NCBI GenBank assembly: GCA_958369755.1 | Contig: CATXJC010000044.1 | Location: 1-15,766, forward strand | Source: an uncultured Prevotella sp. | GTDB lineage: Bacteria > Bacteroidota > Bacteroidia > Bacteroidales > Bacteroidaceae | DNA length: 15,766 nt | Direction of reading: 5' to 3' | Shown: piece by piece, positions 6,984 to 13,352 of the stretch | Layout: every line of letters starts with the position of its first letter | Position numbering within the stretch: the first letter of the stretch is position 1 | Translations under genes and position numbers: made by a program | The notes under the pieces: model-generated | The model's database searches: none | What the model was told of the DNA's origin: nothing | Seen by the model: only the letters and a program-made list of their open reading frames with translations

Positions 6984-7022
6984 AACTATAAATTGTAAAC
7001 TATAAATTGTAAACTATAAACT
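6984..7022. repeat. 14-bp AT-rich tandem repeat filling the LysM-barrel junction
   Basis: Two exact copies of AACTATAAATTGTA (6984-6997, 6998-7011) and a partial third (7012-7022). Each is two heptads (AACTATA + AATTGTA). It occupies nearly the whole gap between the LysM gene stop (7021-7023) and the barrel gene start, ending inside the stop codon. Confidence 0.9.
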
Positions 7023-8415
7023 AGTACTTCACCGCCTCTATCTGATGATTAAAGGTATAGTGAATCAACTGGAAACTCTTGTTCTTGTATCCTCCCCTAC
7101 TGGTTTTCTCGAAACGGAGTGGAGTCTGCACAGGCAGGTAAGTCATCTGCTGGCGCTCACCTGTAAAGTTCTTGCCATATCTCTTGACGCCCTGAATCAG
7201 ATACATTCCGTGATCGAAACCGGTGATGGCGAATCTTGGCTGTGCCACCATCATCGGCTGATGGAACCATCGCTCATAACGGCTCTCAAGCGCCTTGGTC
7301 TGTGCTGAGTTCGGGTTATAATAGAAGGTGGAAGGGATATAAGTATCATACTTATAGAATCTTTCCAGATTATACTTGGCATACATCAGCCATTCGGTAT
7401 AGCCGAAGAGAGAGATGGCTGCACCCGGATACTTCGCATCAAATTCGTCGAGCTTGTTCAATACCTGAGTCAACTGTGGCGAACGTCCCGTATTCAGGAT
7501 TATCACATTCTGCTTGGAAGGTATAAAAGCCTTGGCAAACTGATCGATACTTGAATTCACATTGGTGATGCTATAATTGATTTTCCTGCGTTCCAGTTCC
7601 TTGCGCAGACCGAATGTAAAGTTGCCCTTTCTCGAAGTAGAATCATTGCAGTCTACAAAGATAGGATGCACATTGGTAAAACGGCTCAGGAATGCCTTGA
7701 TGGTCGCATCATTCAGCGCATCATCGCTCTGATAAACCTGGAAAATCTCTTTGTTTCTTTCTACGTCATCTCCGCTGATAGAGAACGGAATCACCATTTT
7801 GATGCCGTAGTTCTTGCAGAAGTTGGCCAGCGGAGCCACCTGCTTGGTATAAAGTGGACCAAAGATGATGTCACATTGGTTAGCGCCCTCCTGCAAGAGT
7901 GTATTCCGGATATCAGCATCAATAGGAACGTTCCAGGCATGCACATCTATATCGGCGCCCTGCTGCTTCAGGGTTTCGCAAGCCAGCAGCAAACCGCGGT
8001 AATACTCCACCATTCGCTTGCCGTCGCCATCAACATTATGCAAAGGTAACATCACGCCTACCTTTACCGCATTTCTGGCAACAGCAGCCTTTGAGGTTGC
8101 CGGAGCTGTAGCAGTTTTCTGAACCGTCGCCCCATTCCCCGACTTCTGACCGTTCACCTGATTAGGATTCTTCTGGTCTTTGGTGTATGGAATAAAGAGC
8201 GTAGCTCCCTTCTGCAGCATGTATCCCTCACGCTTCATCTCCGGATTGGCATCCATCAGTTCAGGAAGGCTCAATCCATATTTATTGGCGATACCAAAGA
8301 TGGTATCTTTCTTCTTAACCGTGTAAATGTCGCGCCATTTTATAGTCTGCGCGCCAATGCTGACACTGAGCAGAAGCCCAACGAGCAGCAGGAAATATCT
8401 CATTTTTTGTCTCAT
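7021..8415 (-). CDS. Secreted LysM-domain protein with periplasmic-binding-protein type 1 fold
   Basis: 464 residues. A signal peptide covers about 1-22 (MRYFLLLVGLLLSVSIGAQ). One LysM domain follows at about 30-77 (YTVKKKDTIFGIANKYGLSL ... MLQKGATLFIPY), a fold that binds peptidoglycan glycan chains. Residues 78-114 are a Gln/Ala/Thr-rich linker. From about 117 to the end is a PBP1-like, two-lobed domain (VKVGVMLPLHNVDGDGKRMV, then CDIIFGPLYTKQVAPLANFC and GIKMVIPFSI), as in amino-acid ABC receptors and in LpoA-like regulators of cell-wall synthesis. No ABC permease or ATPase gene is near, which argues for a sensory or scaffold role rather than import. It is first in a leftward run with a barrel protein and an MFS transporter. 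The ATG at 8415 or the one at 8403 could be used. Confidence 0.88.
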   Translation of the reverse strand: MRQKMRYFLLLVGLLLSVSIGAQTIKWRDIYTVKKKDTIFGIANKYGLSLPELMDANPEMKREGYMLQKGATLFIPYTKDQKNPNQVNGQKSGNGATVQKTATAPATSKAAVARNAVKVGVMLPLHNVDGDGKRMVEYYRGLLLACETLKQQGADIDVHAWNVPIDADIRNTLLQEGANQCDIIFGPLYTKQVAPLANFCKNYGIKMVIPFSISGDDVERNKEIFQVYQSDDALNDATIKAFLSRFTNVHPIFVDCNDSTSRKGNFTFGLRKELERRKINYSITNVNSSIDQFAKAFIPSKQNVIILNTGRSPQLTQVLNKLDEFDAKYPGAAISLFGYTEWLMYAKYNLERFYKYDTYIPSTFYYNPNSAQTKALESRYERWFHQPMMVAQPRFAITGFDHGMYLIQGVKRYGKNFTGERQQMTYLPVQTPLRFEKTSRGGYKNKSFQLIHYTFNHQIEAVKY

Positions 8416-8465
8416 ATCTCAAGATTTTTTTAACGATATCTTCAAATATTTCATGTTTTCATCTG

Positions 8466-8498
8466 CAAAAATACAAAAAATCTTGCATCTGACGCAAT
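8466..8498 (-). promoter_or_regulatory. Promoter of the LysM-barrel-MFS unit
   Basis: On the minus strand TATTTTTG (8466-8473) fits the TAnnTTTG -7 box. ATTG (8495-8498), one base off TTTG, lies 21 bp upstream. The predicted leader is about 45 nt. Confidence 0.55.
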
Positions 8499-8515
8499 AT
8501 CTCTCATCTTTTTAT

Positions 8516-8523
8516 TATCTTTG
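8516..8523 (+). promoter_or_regulatory. -7 element for the CHU_C protein-uvrA unit
   Basis: TATCTTTG matches the Bacteroidetes -7 consensus and is followed by CAC, as at the POT promoter. No good TTTG is seen 19-21 bp upstream. The ATG at 8541 is only 17 bp beyond the box, so the mRNA leader would be about 10 nt. Confidence 0.65.
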
Positions 8524-8540
8524 CACAAATTATTTTAGAA

Positions 8541-8963
8541 ATGAGACGAAAAATAGCATTACTTTGCATCATGTTGCCACTTTTGACGTGTCAATTACAC
8601 GCTCAGGAAGTCAACGACGACGAGGAGGACAACACAGAAGAGACGACCAAGGTCAGTTCTCTTCTCATGCCGAATGCCTTCTCTCCAAATGGCGATGGCA
8701 TCAACGACATCTACAAGGCCAAGGATGGTTACCGGAATATCGAAGAGTTCCACGCCTATATATATAATAGGTGGGGACAGAAACTCTATGAATGGACCGA
8801 CCCTGCCACGGGATGGGATGGCACCTACCGCGGAAAACCGGTCAAGGAGGGTGTATACTTCTGTCTCGTCAAGGCGAAGGGGGCAGATGGCGTGGTGTAT
8901 AACATCAAACGTGATGTCAACCTGCTCAGAGGTTATACCGAAGAACAGAACAGTAACTATTAG
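8541..8963 (+). CDS. Small secreted protein consisting of a CHU_C (gliding-motility-associated / type B T9SS sorting) domain
   Basis: 140 residues. Residues 1-22 form a signal peptide (RRKIALLCIMLPLLTCQLHA). An acidic Glu/Asp/Thr stretch follows (23-37). Residues 43-130 match the CHU_C domain: PNAFSPNGDGINDIY (44-58), YIYNRWGQKLYEW (73-85), GWDGTYRGKPVKEGVYFCLV (91-110) and a final strand NIKRDVNLLRG (121-131). In Bacteroidetes this domain normally sits at the C-terminus of large cell-surface proteins and targets them for type IX secretion. Here it is almost the whole mature protein, with no cargo, and ten further residues follow the usual end. It precedes uvrA by 27 bp and very likely shares its transcript. 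The sorting function is known for the family; whether this copy is exported by T9SS is not known. Confidence 0.9.
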   Translation: MRRKIALLCIMLPLLTCQLHAQEVNDDEEDNTEETTKVSSLLMPNAFSPNGDGINDIYKAKDGYRNIEEFHAYIYNRWGQKLYEWTDPATGWDGTYRGKPVKEGVYFCLVKAKGADGVVYNIKRDVNLLRGYTEEQNSNY

Positions 8964-8990
8964 GCAAACAGCAATTAGCAGAATTGGAAT

Positions 8991-11831
8991 ATGAATTCAG
9001 AAGAAAAGATAAATGTATGGGGCGCACGGGTCCACAACCTCAAGAACATAGATGTGGAGATTCCGCGTGATTCCCTCACCGTGATTACCGGACTCTCGGG
9101 TTCGGGCAAGAGTTCACTGGCTTTCGACACCATCTTTGCCGAAGGTCAGCGCAGATATATCGAAACATTCTCTGCCTATGCCCGCAACTTCCTGGGTAAT
9201 ATGGAACGCCCGGATGTTGATAAGATTACGGGATTGAGTCCGGTCATCAGCATAGAACAGAAAACCACCAACAAGAATCCCCGCTCTACCGTGGGCACTA
9301 CCACCGAGATTTACGACTATCTCCGTCTGCTCTATGCCCGCGCCGGTACTGCCTACAGCTATCAGAGTGGCGAGGAGATGATGAAATATACCGAGGAACA
9401 GGTCATCGACATGATTCTCAGCGATTATAAGGGCAAGGCTATCTTCCTGCTCGCTCCCCTCGTACGCCAGCGCAAGGGTCATTACCGCGAACTCTTCGAA
9501 AGCATGCGCAGAAAGGGGTATCTCTACGTGCGACTCGACGGCAACATCCTCGAAATCGTTCCCAATATGAAAACCGACCGCTACAAGAACCACAATATAG
9601 AAGCTGTGGTCGATAAACTGGTGGTGAAGGAAGAAGATGAGGAACGCATCCGCAAGAGTGTGGCAACGGCTATGAAACAGGGCGACGGCATGGTAATGGT
9701 TCTTGAGAAAGGTGCCAAGGAGGCCAAGACATACTCCAAGCGTCTCATGGACCCTGTAACGGGTATCGCCTACCAGGATCCAGCTCCTAACATGTTCTCC
9801 TTCAACTCTCCCGAAGGTGCCTGTCCGCATTGCAAGGGTCTGGGAAAGGTGAACCAGATTGATATCAAGAAGGTAATTCCCGATGATAAACTCAGCATCC
9901 ATGAGGGCGGAATCGCTCCACTTGGCAAATACAAGAACCAGATGATTTTCTGGCAGATAGAATCATTACTCAGCAAGTATGACCTCAACCTGAAGACACC
10001 TATCTGCGAGATTCCGGGCGATGCCATGCAGGAAATTCTCTATGGTTCGCTCGAAAACGTGAAGATAGAAAAGGAAAAGGTGCATACCTCTACCGACTAC
10101 TTCTGCGCATACGATGGCATCATCGACTACCTGCAGAAGGTGATGGAGGATGATGAGAGTGCGGCGGGCAAGAAATGGGCCGACCAGTTTATCTCTACCA
10201 TCGAATGTCCTGAATGCCATGGTTTGCGACTCAAAAAGGAATCGCTCTCTTTCAAAATCTGGGATAAGAATATATCCGAAGTAGCCAGTCTCGACATCGA
10301 TGAACTGCGCGATTGGCTCGAAGAAGTAGAACAGCATCTGCCTTCGATGAAAGCGAAGGTGGCTCACGAAATCATCAAGGAGTTGCGCTCACGCGTCACC
10401 TTCCTCCTCGATGTGGGACTCAATTATCTCTCGCTCAACCGCCAGTCGGCTTCTCTCTCGGGTGGCGAGAGCCAGCGCATCCGTCTGGCTACTCAGATTG
10501 GTAGCCAGCTGGTCAATGTACTCTATATCCTCGATGAGCCGAGCATCGGTCTGCACCAGCGCGACAACGAACGTCTGCTCAACAGTCTGAAGGAACTTCG
10601 CGACCTGGGCAATACCGTTATTGTGGTGGAGCACGATGAAGATATGATGCGGGCTGCCGACTGGATAGTAGATATCGGTCCGAAGGCGGGACGCAAGGGA
10701 GGTGAAGTTGTCTTCCAGGGCACACCCCAGGAGATGCTCAAGACCGATACCATCACCGCCCAGTATCTCAACGGCAAGATGGCTATTGAGGTGCCTGGCC
10801 TCCGCAGAGAAGGCAACGGCAAGCATATCACCATTCACGGAGCAACGGGCAACAACCTCAAGGGGGTGGATGTTGATTTTCCACTCGGCAAACTCATTGT
10901 CGTAACGGGTGTCAGCGGCTCAGGCAAATCTACTCTCATCAACGAGACCCTCCAGCCTATCCTCTCGCAGCATTTCTACCGTTCGCTCAAGAAACCGATG
11001 CCATACGAGAGCATTGATGGTATCGAGAATATAGACAAGGTAGTGAATGTAGACCAGAGTCCGATTGGCAGGACGCCTCGCAGCAATCCAGCTACCTACA
11101 CAGGCGTGTTCAGCGATATCCGCTCGCTCTTCGTAGGACTTCCCGAAGCAAAGATCCGCGGTTACAAGCCGGGCAGATTCTCCTTCAATGTGAAAGGTGG
11201 AAGATGCGAGGAATGTAAGGGTAACGGATATAAGACCATCGAAATGAACTTCCTGCCAGATGTCTACGTACCTTGTGAGGTATGCCACGGCAAACGCTAC
11301 AACCGCGAGACGCTGGAGGTAAGATACAAGGGAAAGAGCATAGCCGATGTTCTCGACATGACCATCAACCAGGCGGTAGATTTCTTCGAGAATGTTCCTC
11401 AGATACTGCAGAAGATCAAGGCATTACAGAATGTAGGTCTCGGATACATCAGGTTAGGACAGAGTTCCACTACCCTCTCTGGCGGTGAAAGTCAGCGCGT
11501 AAAACTGGCTACCGAACTCTCGAAGCGTGATACGGGCAAGACGCTCTATATTCTCGATGAACCGACAACCGGTCTGCATTTCGAAGACATCCGCATCCTG
11601 ATGGATGTACTCCAGAAACTGGTAGACCGTGGCAATACGGTCATCATCATCGAGCACAATCTCGATGTCATCAAACTCGCCGACTGGCTCATCGACATGG
11701 GTCCGGAAGGTGGACGAGGCGGCGGTCAGCTCCTCTTTGCCGGTACACCAGAAGAAATGGTAAAGCAGCAAAAAGGATATACCTATAAGTTCCTCGCCCC
11801 TTTACTGAAGAAATCAGGGAAACCTGAATAA
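8991..11831 (+). CDS. uvrA: UvrABC excision-repair system protein UvrA
   Basis: 946 residues, the usual length. UvrA is the damage-sensing ATPase of nucleotide excision repair; it dimerises, scans DNA and loads UvrB. Both ABC modules are complete. Module I: Walker A GLSGSGKS (34-41), signature LSGGESQR (489-496), Walker B LYILDEP (511-517), with cysteine pairs C278/C281 and C406/C409 in the inserted region. Module II: Walker A GVSGSGKS (640-647), zinc finger C739-x2-C742-x19-C762-x2-C765, signature LSGGESQR (829-836), Walker B LYILDEP (852-858), followed by TTGLHF. The motif DQSPIGRTPRSNPATYTGVF is diagnostic of UvrA. Start ATG 8991 fits the family N-terminus. No own promoter or SOS-type box is visible in the 27-bp gap, so it likely depends on the promoter before the CHU_C gene. 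Confidence 0.98.
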   Translation: MNSEEKINVWGARVHNLKNIDVEIPRDSLTVITGLSGSGKSSLAFDTIFAEGQRRYIETFSAYARNFLGNMERPDVDKITGLSPVISIEQKTTNKNPRSTVGTTTEIYDYLRLLYARAGTAYSYQSGEEMMKYTEEQVIDMILSDYKGKAIFLLAPLVRQRKGHYRELFESMRRKGYLYVRLDGNILEIVPNMKTDRYKNHNIEAVVDKLVVKEEDEERIRKSVATAMKQGDGMVMVLEKGAKEAKTYSKRLMDPVTGIAYQDPAPNMFSFNSPEGACPHCKGLGKVNQIDIKKVIPDDKLSIHEGGIAPLGKYKNQMIFWQIESLLSKYDLNLKTPICEIPGDAMQEILYGSLENVKIEKEKVHTSTDYFCAYDGIIDYLQKVMEDDESAAGKKWADQFISTIECPECHGLRLKKESLSFKIWDKNISEVASLDIDELRDWLEEVEQHLPSMKAKVAHEIIKELRSRVTFLLDVGLNYLSLNRQSASLSGGESQRIRLATQIGSQLVNVLYILDEPSIGLHQRDNERLLNSLKELRDLGNTVIVVEHDEDMMRAADWIVDIGPKAGRKGGEVVFQGTPQEMLKTDTITAQYLNGKMAIEVPGLRREGNGKHITIHGATGNNLKGVDVDFPLGKLIVVTGVSGSGKSTLINETLQPILSQHFYRSLKKPMPYESIDGIENIDKVVNVDQSPIGRTPRSNPATYTGVFSDIRSLFVGLPEAKIRGYKPGRFSFNVKGGRCEECKGNGYKTIEMNFLPDVYVPCEVCHGKRYNRETLEVRYKGKSIADVLDMTINQAVDFFENVPQILQKIKALQNVGLGYIRLGQSSTTLSGGESQRVKLATELSKRDTGKTLYILDEPTTGLHFEDIRILMDVLQKLVDRGNTVIIIEHNLDVIKLADWLIDMGPEGGRGGGQLLFAGTPEEMVKQQKGYTYKFLAPLLKKSGKPE

Positions 11832-11863
11832 ATCAGGATAGGAACAAAGGCTGTGGCAGAAGA

Positions 11864-11907
11864 AAAAATTCCCCAACCGACTTTCTTAAGCGGGTTGGAG
11901 AATTTTT
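11864..11907 (+). terminator. Terminator of the CHU_C-uvrA unit
   Basis: AAAAATTCCCCAACC (11864-11878) pairs with GGTTGGAGAATTTTT (11893-11907), 14 of 15 positions, followed by an AT-rich tail. It lies 33 bp past the uvrA stop. Confidence 0.88.
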
Positions 11908-11962
11908 ATTTCAATATAAAATATGATGATAGCATGGTACCATGTGACTTTTTCTGATGCAT

Positions 11963-11999
11963 AAAAAAAGCACGGAATATTAAACTCCGTGCTCTTTTT
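11963..11999. terminator. Terminator of the YitT gene, overlapping its last codons; bidirectional
   Basis: GCACGGA (11970-11976) pairs with TCCGTGC (11986-11992), with an A-run before and a T-run after, so it works in both directions. The stop codon of the minus-strand gene (11980-11982) lies in the loop, and one stem arm encodes its last residues. Confidence 0.88.
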
Positions 12000-12873
12000 T
12001 GCTTTTATATTTAATCTTGTCAAAACCTTCACCATACACACCGATAACGGCACTCTGACTGACAAAGGCATGGGGATCTATCTCGCTGATAAGACGGAAG
12101 ATAGCAGGAGCCTGACGCTGCTTGGCTAACACGAAAAGCATCTTCACATCCTGACCGGAATAAAAACCGCTGGCATTCACCACCGTTACTCCCCTATCAG
12201 CATCTACATTGATGCGCTTGCCTATCTCCTCATACTTCTGGGAAATGATAAAGAACTGTACGCTTCGTCTTCTGCTGTTTACCACCTGGTCGATGCAGAA
12301 TGCCTGAACGCAAAGAACTACATAACCATATAACACCTTCTCCCAATCGTGTACCACCAGATAGCTGGAACTGATGATGAAGATGTCGCATATCATAATC
12401 ACTCTACCTAGAGAAATGTCGCGATACTTGTTGACGATGGCTGCAATGATATCCGTACCACCCGTACTTCCACCAACCGAGAAACCGAGTCCGATTCCGC
12501 AGCCACAGAAAACGGCACCCAAGAAAGCAGCCCATAAAGGTTGGTTTTCCAAAAGATGAACATCACCTAAACGGCTGGAGAAGAAAGAGGTCAGGATGGT
12601 TACCACTATAACGGCATAAACAGTCTTGACACAGAACTTTGCTCCCAAAATCTTGAACGCACATATTAATAAGGTGGCGTTGACGATAAAATACGGAATT
12701 TGCACAGGGCAACCGGTTGCCCAATAGATAATACTGGAGATACCAGGAAGTCCGCTTGCTGTTACATTGGTTGGCAAGAGGAATACATTCCATCCAATAG
12801 CGTAGGATATCATACCTATCGCAATCAAAACATAGTCTTGTACAGACTTCCACAAGGGTCGAGGAGGAGTCAT
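11980..12873 (-). CDS. YitT family membrane protein with C-terminal DUF2179 domain
   Basis: 297 residues. The first two thirds are an integral membrane region with about six hydrophobic segments and the family's glycine-rich signatures (NVFLLPTNVTASGLPGISSI, then GIGLGFSVGGSTGGTDIIAA). The C-terminal part, about 215-290, is a soluble DUF2179 domain (RGVTVVNASGFYSGQDVKML and a final VYGEGF). YitT proteins are widespread in bacteria and thought to be transporters or channels, but the substrate is not established. The ATG at 12873 is preceded by AT-rich sequence only. No -7 box is visible between it and the DUF4250 gene 147 bp upstream, so the two may be cotranscribed through the palindromic element. 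Confidence 0.92.
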   Translation of the reverse strand: MTPPRPLWKSVQDYVLIAIGMISYAIGWNVFLLPTNVTASGLPGISSIIYWATGCPVQIPYFIVNATLLICAFKILGAKFCVKTVYAVIVVTILTSFFSSRLGDVHLLENQPLWAAFLGAVFCGCGIGLGFSVGGSTGGTDIIAAIVNKYRDISLGRVIMICDIFIISSSYLVVHDWEKVLYGYVVLCVQAFCIDQVVNSRRRSVQFFIISQKYEEIGKRINVDADRGVTVVNASGFYSGQDVKMLFVLAKQRQAPAIFRLISEIDPHAFVSQSAVIGVYGEGFDKIKYKSKKEHGV

Positions 12874-12901
12874 AATTAATTAATAATTTATATTTTTTAA
12901 A

Positions 12902-12990
12902 AGCTTTTGCCCTTACAGGGCGTTTTTAAATGCAATTACATTTACCCAGGGTGTTGCCCTGGGCTAGGAGCTTCTGCCCTTACAGGGCGT
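12902..12990. repeat. REP/MITE-like palindromic element between the DUF4250 and YitT genes
   Basis: Two near-identical 22-mers flank a central palindrome. AGCTTTTGCCCTTACAGGGC (12902-12921) and AGCTTCTGCCCTTACAGGGC (12969-12988) differ by one base, both continue with GT, and each folds as GCCCT/AGGGC with a TAC loop. Between them CCCAGGG (12945-12951) pairs with CCCTGGG (12957-12963) around TGTTG. The GC-rich hairpins stand out from the AT-rich surroundings. The layout resembles dispersed extragenic palindromes; I recall similar CCCAGGG/CCCTGGG plus GCCCT/AGGGC units in other gut Bacteroidales, but cannot search. Confidence 0.75.
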
Positions 12991-13020
12991 GCTGACTATA
13001 CTTTTCTGAGCGTGTGGGGT

Positions 13021-13206
13021 TTACCAGAATTTTTTCTGCTGCTCTGACCACTCAAAACCTTGGGTAGCCATTTTGGCTTCTAATGCCGCACGGTTCACAT
13101 TGAAGTGATTACAAATCTCATCGAGTGTTTCAAACTCGTGGTCACGAAGCAGGAAGTTGATGGCGCTTACGAGCATCGGAACATCATTCATTGGTAACTT
13201 ATCCAT
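13021..13206 (-). CDS. DUF4250 domain protein
   Basis: A 61-residue protein, the full length of the DUF4250 family. The family pattern is visible from the N-terminus: LPMNDVPMLVSAINFLLRD (4-22), then a helix-turn-helix-like stretch ETLDEICNHFNVNRAALEAK (26-45) and the end GFEWSEQQKKFW (50-61). It has no signal peptide or membrane segment. The function of the family is unknown; the second half resembles a small DNA-binding-like helical fold, but this is only a guess. The ATG at 13206 has AT-rich heptad repeats directly upstream and a strong promoter further up. Confidence 0.88.
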   Translation of the reverse strand: MDKLPMNDVPMLVSAINFLLRDHEFETLDEICNHFNVNRAALEAKMATQGFEWSEQQKKFW

Positions 13207-13210
13207 TTTA

Positions 13211-13238
13211 AATTTATAATTTATAATTTACAATTTAT
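13211..13238. repeat. Heptad AT-rich repeat before the DUF4250 gene
   Basis: Four tandem heptads: AATTTAT, AATTTAT, AATTTAC, AATTTAT. On the minus strand this reads ATAAATT/GTAAATT units, the same family as at 6984-7022. It ends 4 bp before the start codon and so forms most of the untranslated leader next to the gene. Confidence 0.85.
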
Positions 13239-13242
13239 AGTG

Positions 13243-13257
13243 GAGGCACCATGCCTC
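13243..13257 (-). promoter_or_regulatory. 5' leader hairpin of the DUF4250 mRNA
   Basis: GAGGCA (13243-13248) and TGCCTC (13252-13257) form a 6-bp stem with a 3-nt loop. It lies just downstream of the predicted transcription start, as does the rpoD leader hairpin. Confidence 0.5.
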
Positions 13258-13267
13258 TTTCGGGGTG

Positions 13268-13298
13268 CAAAGGTACTGCAAATTTTAGATAAAACAAA
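13268..13298 (-). promoter_or_regulatory. Promoter of the DUF4250 (and perhaps YitT) gene
   Basis: On the minus strand TACCTTTG (13268-13275) is a perfect -7 box and TTTG (13295-13298) a perfect -33 box, spaced 19 bp. The 18-bp block 13258-13275 equals the rpoD block at 2845-2862. Confidence 0.82.
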
Positions 13299-13337
13299 AA
13301 AATCCCAGCAATCTTTTACCGATTGCTGGGATTTTTA
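13296..13337. terminator. Terminator of the nuo operon
   Basis: AATCCCAGCAATC (13301-13313) pairs perfectly with GATTGCTGGGATT (13321-13333), loop TTTTACC. A-tract before and T-tract after give a U-run on either strand. It starts 15 bp past the nuoN stop in transcription order. Confidence 0.93.
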
Positions 13338-13352
13338 TAAATTATTGATGAT

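Noticed and set aside
9114..9902. 262-codon open frame on the minus strand inside uvrA
   Set aside because: It lies fully antisense to UvrA, which has all its motifs; the frame shows no recognisable domain and no promoter, and is a by-product of codon use.
11823..11837. CCTGA/TCAGG small hairpin over the uvrA stop codon
   Set aside because: Only 5 bp, no U-run; the true terminator is at 11864-11907.
12902..12990. CRISPR-like array suggested by repeated GCCCTTACAGGGC units
   Set aside because: Only two copies, with a palindrome rather than a unique spacer between them, and no cas genes; REP-like element fits better.
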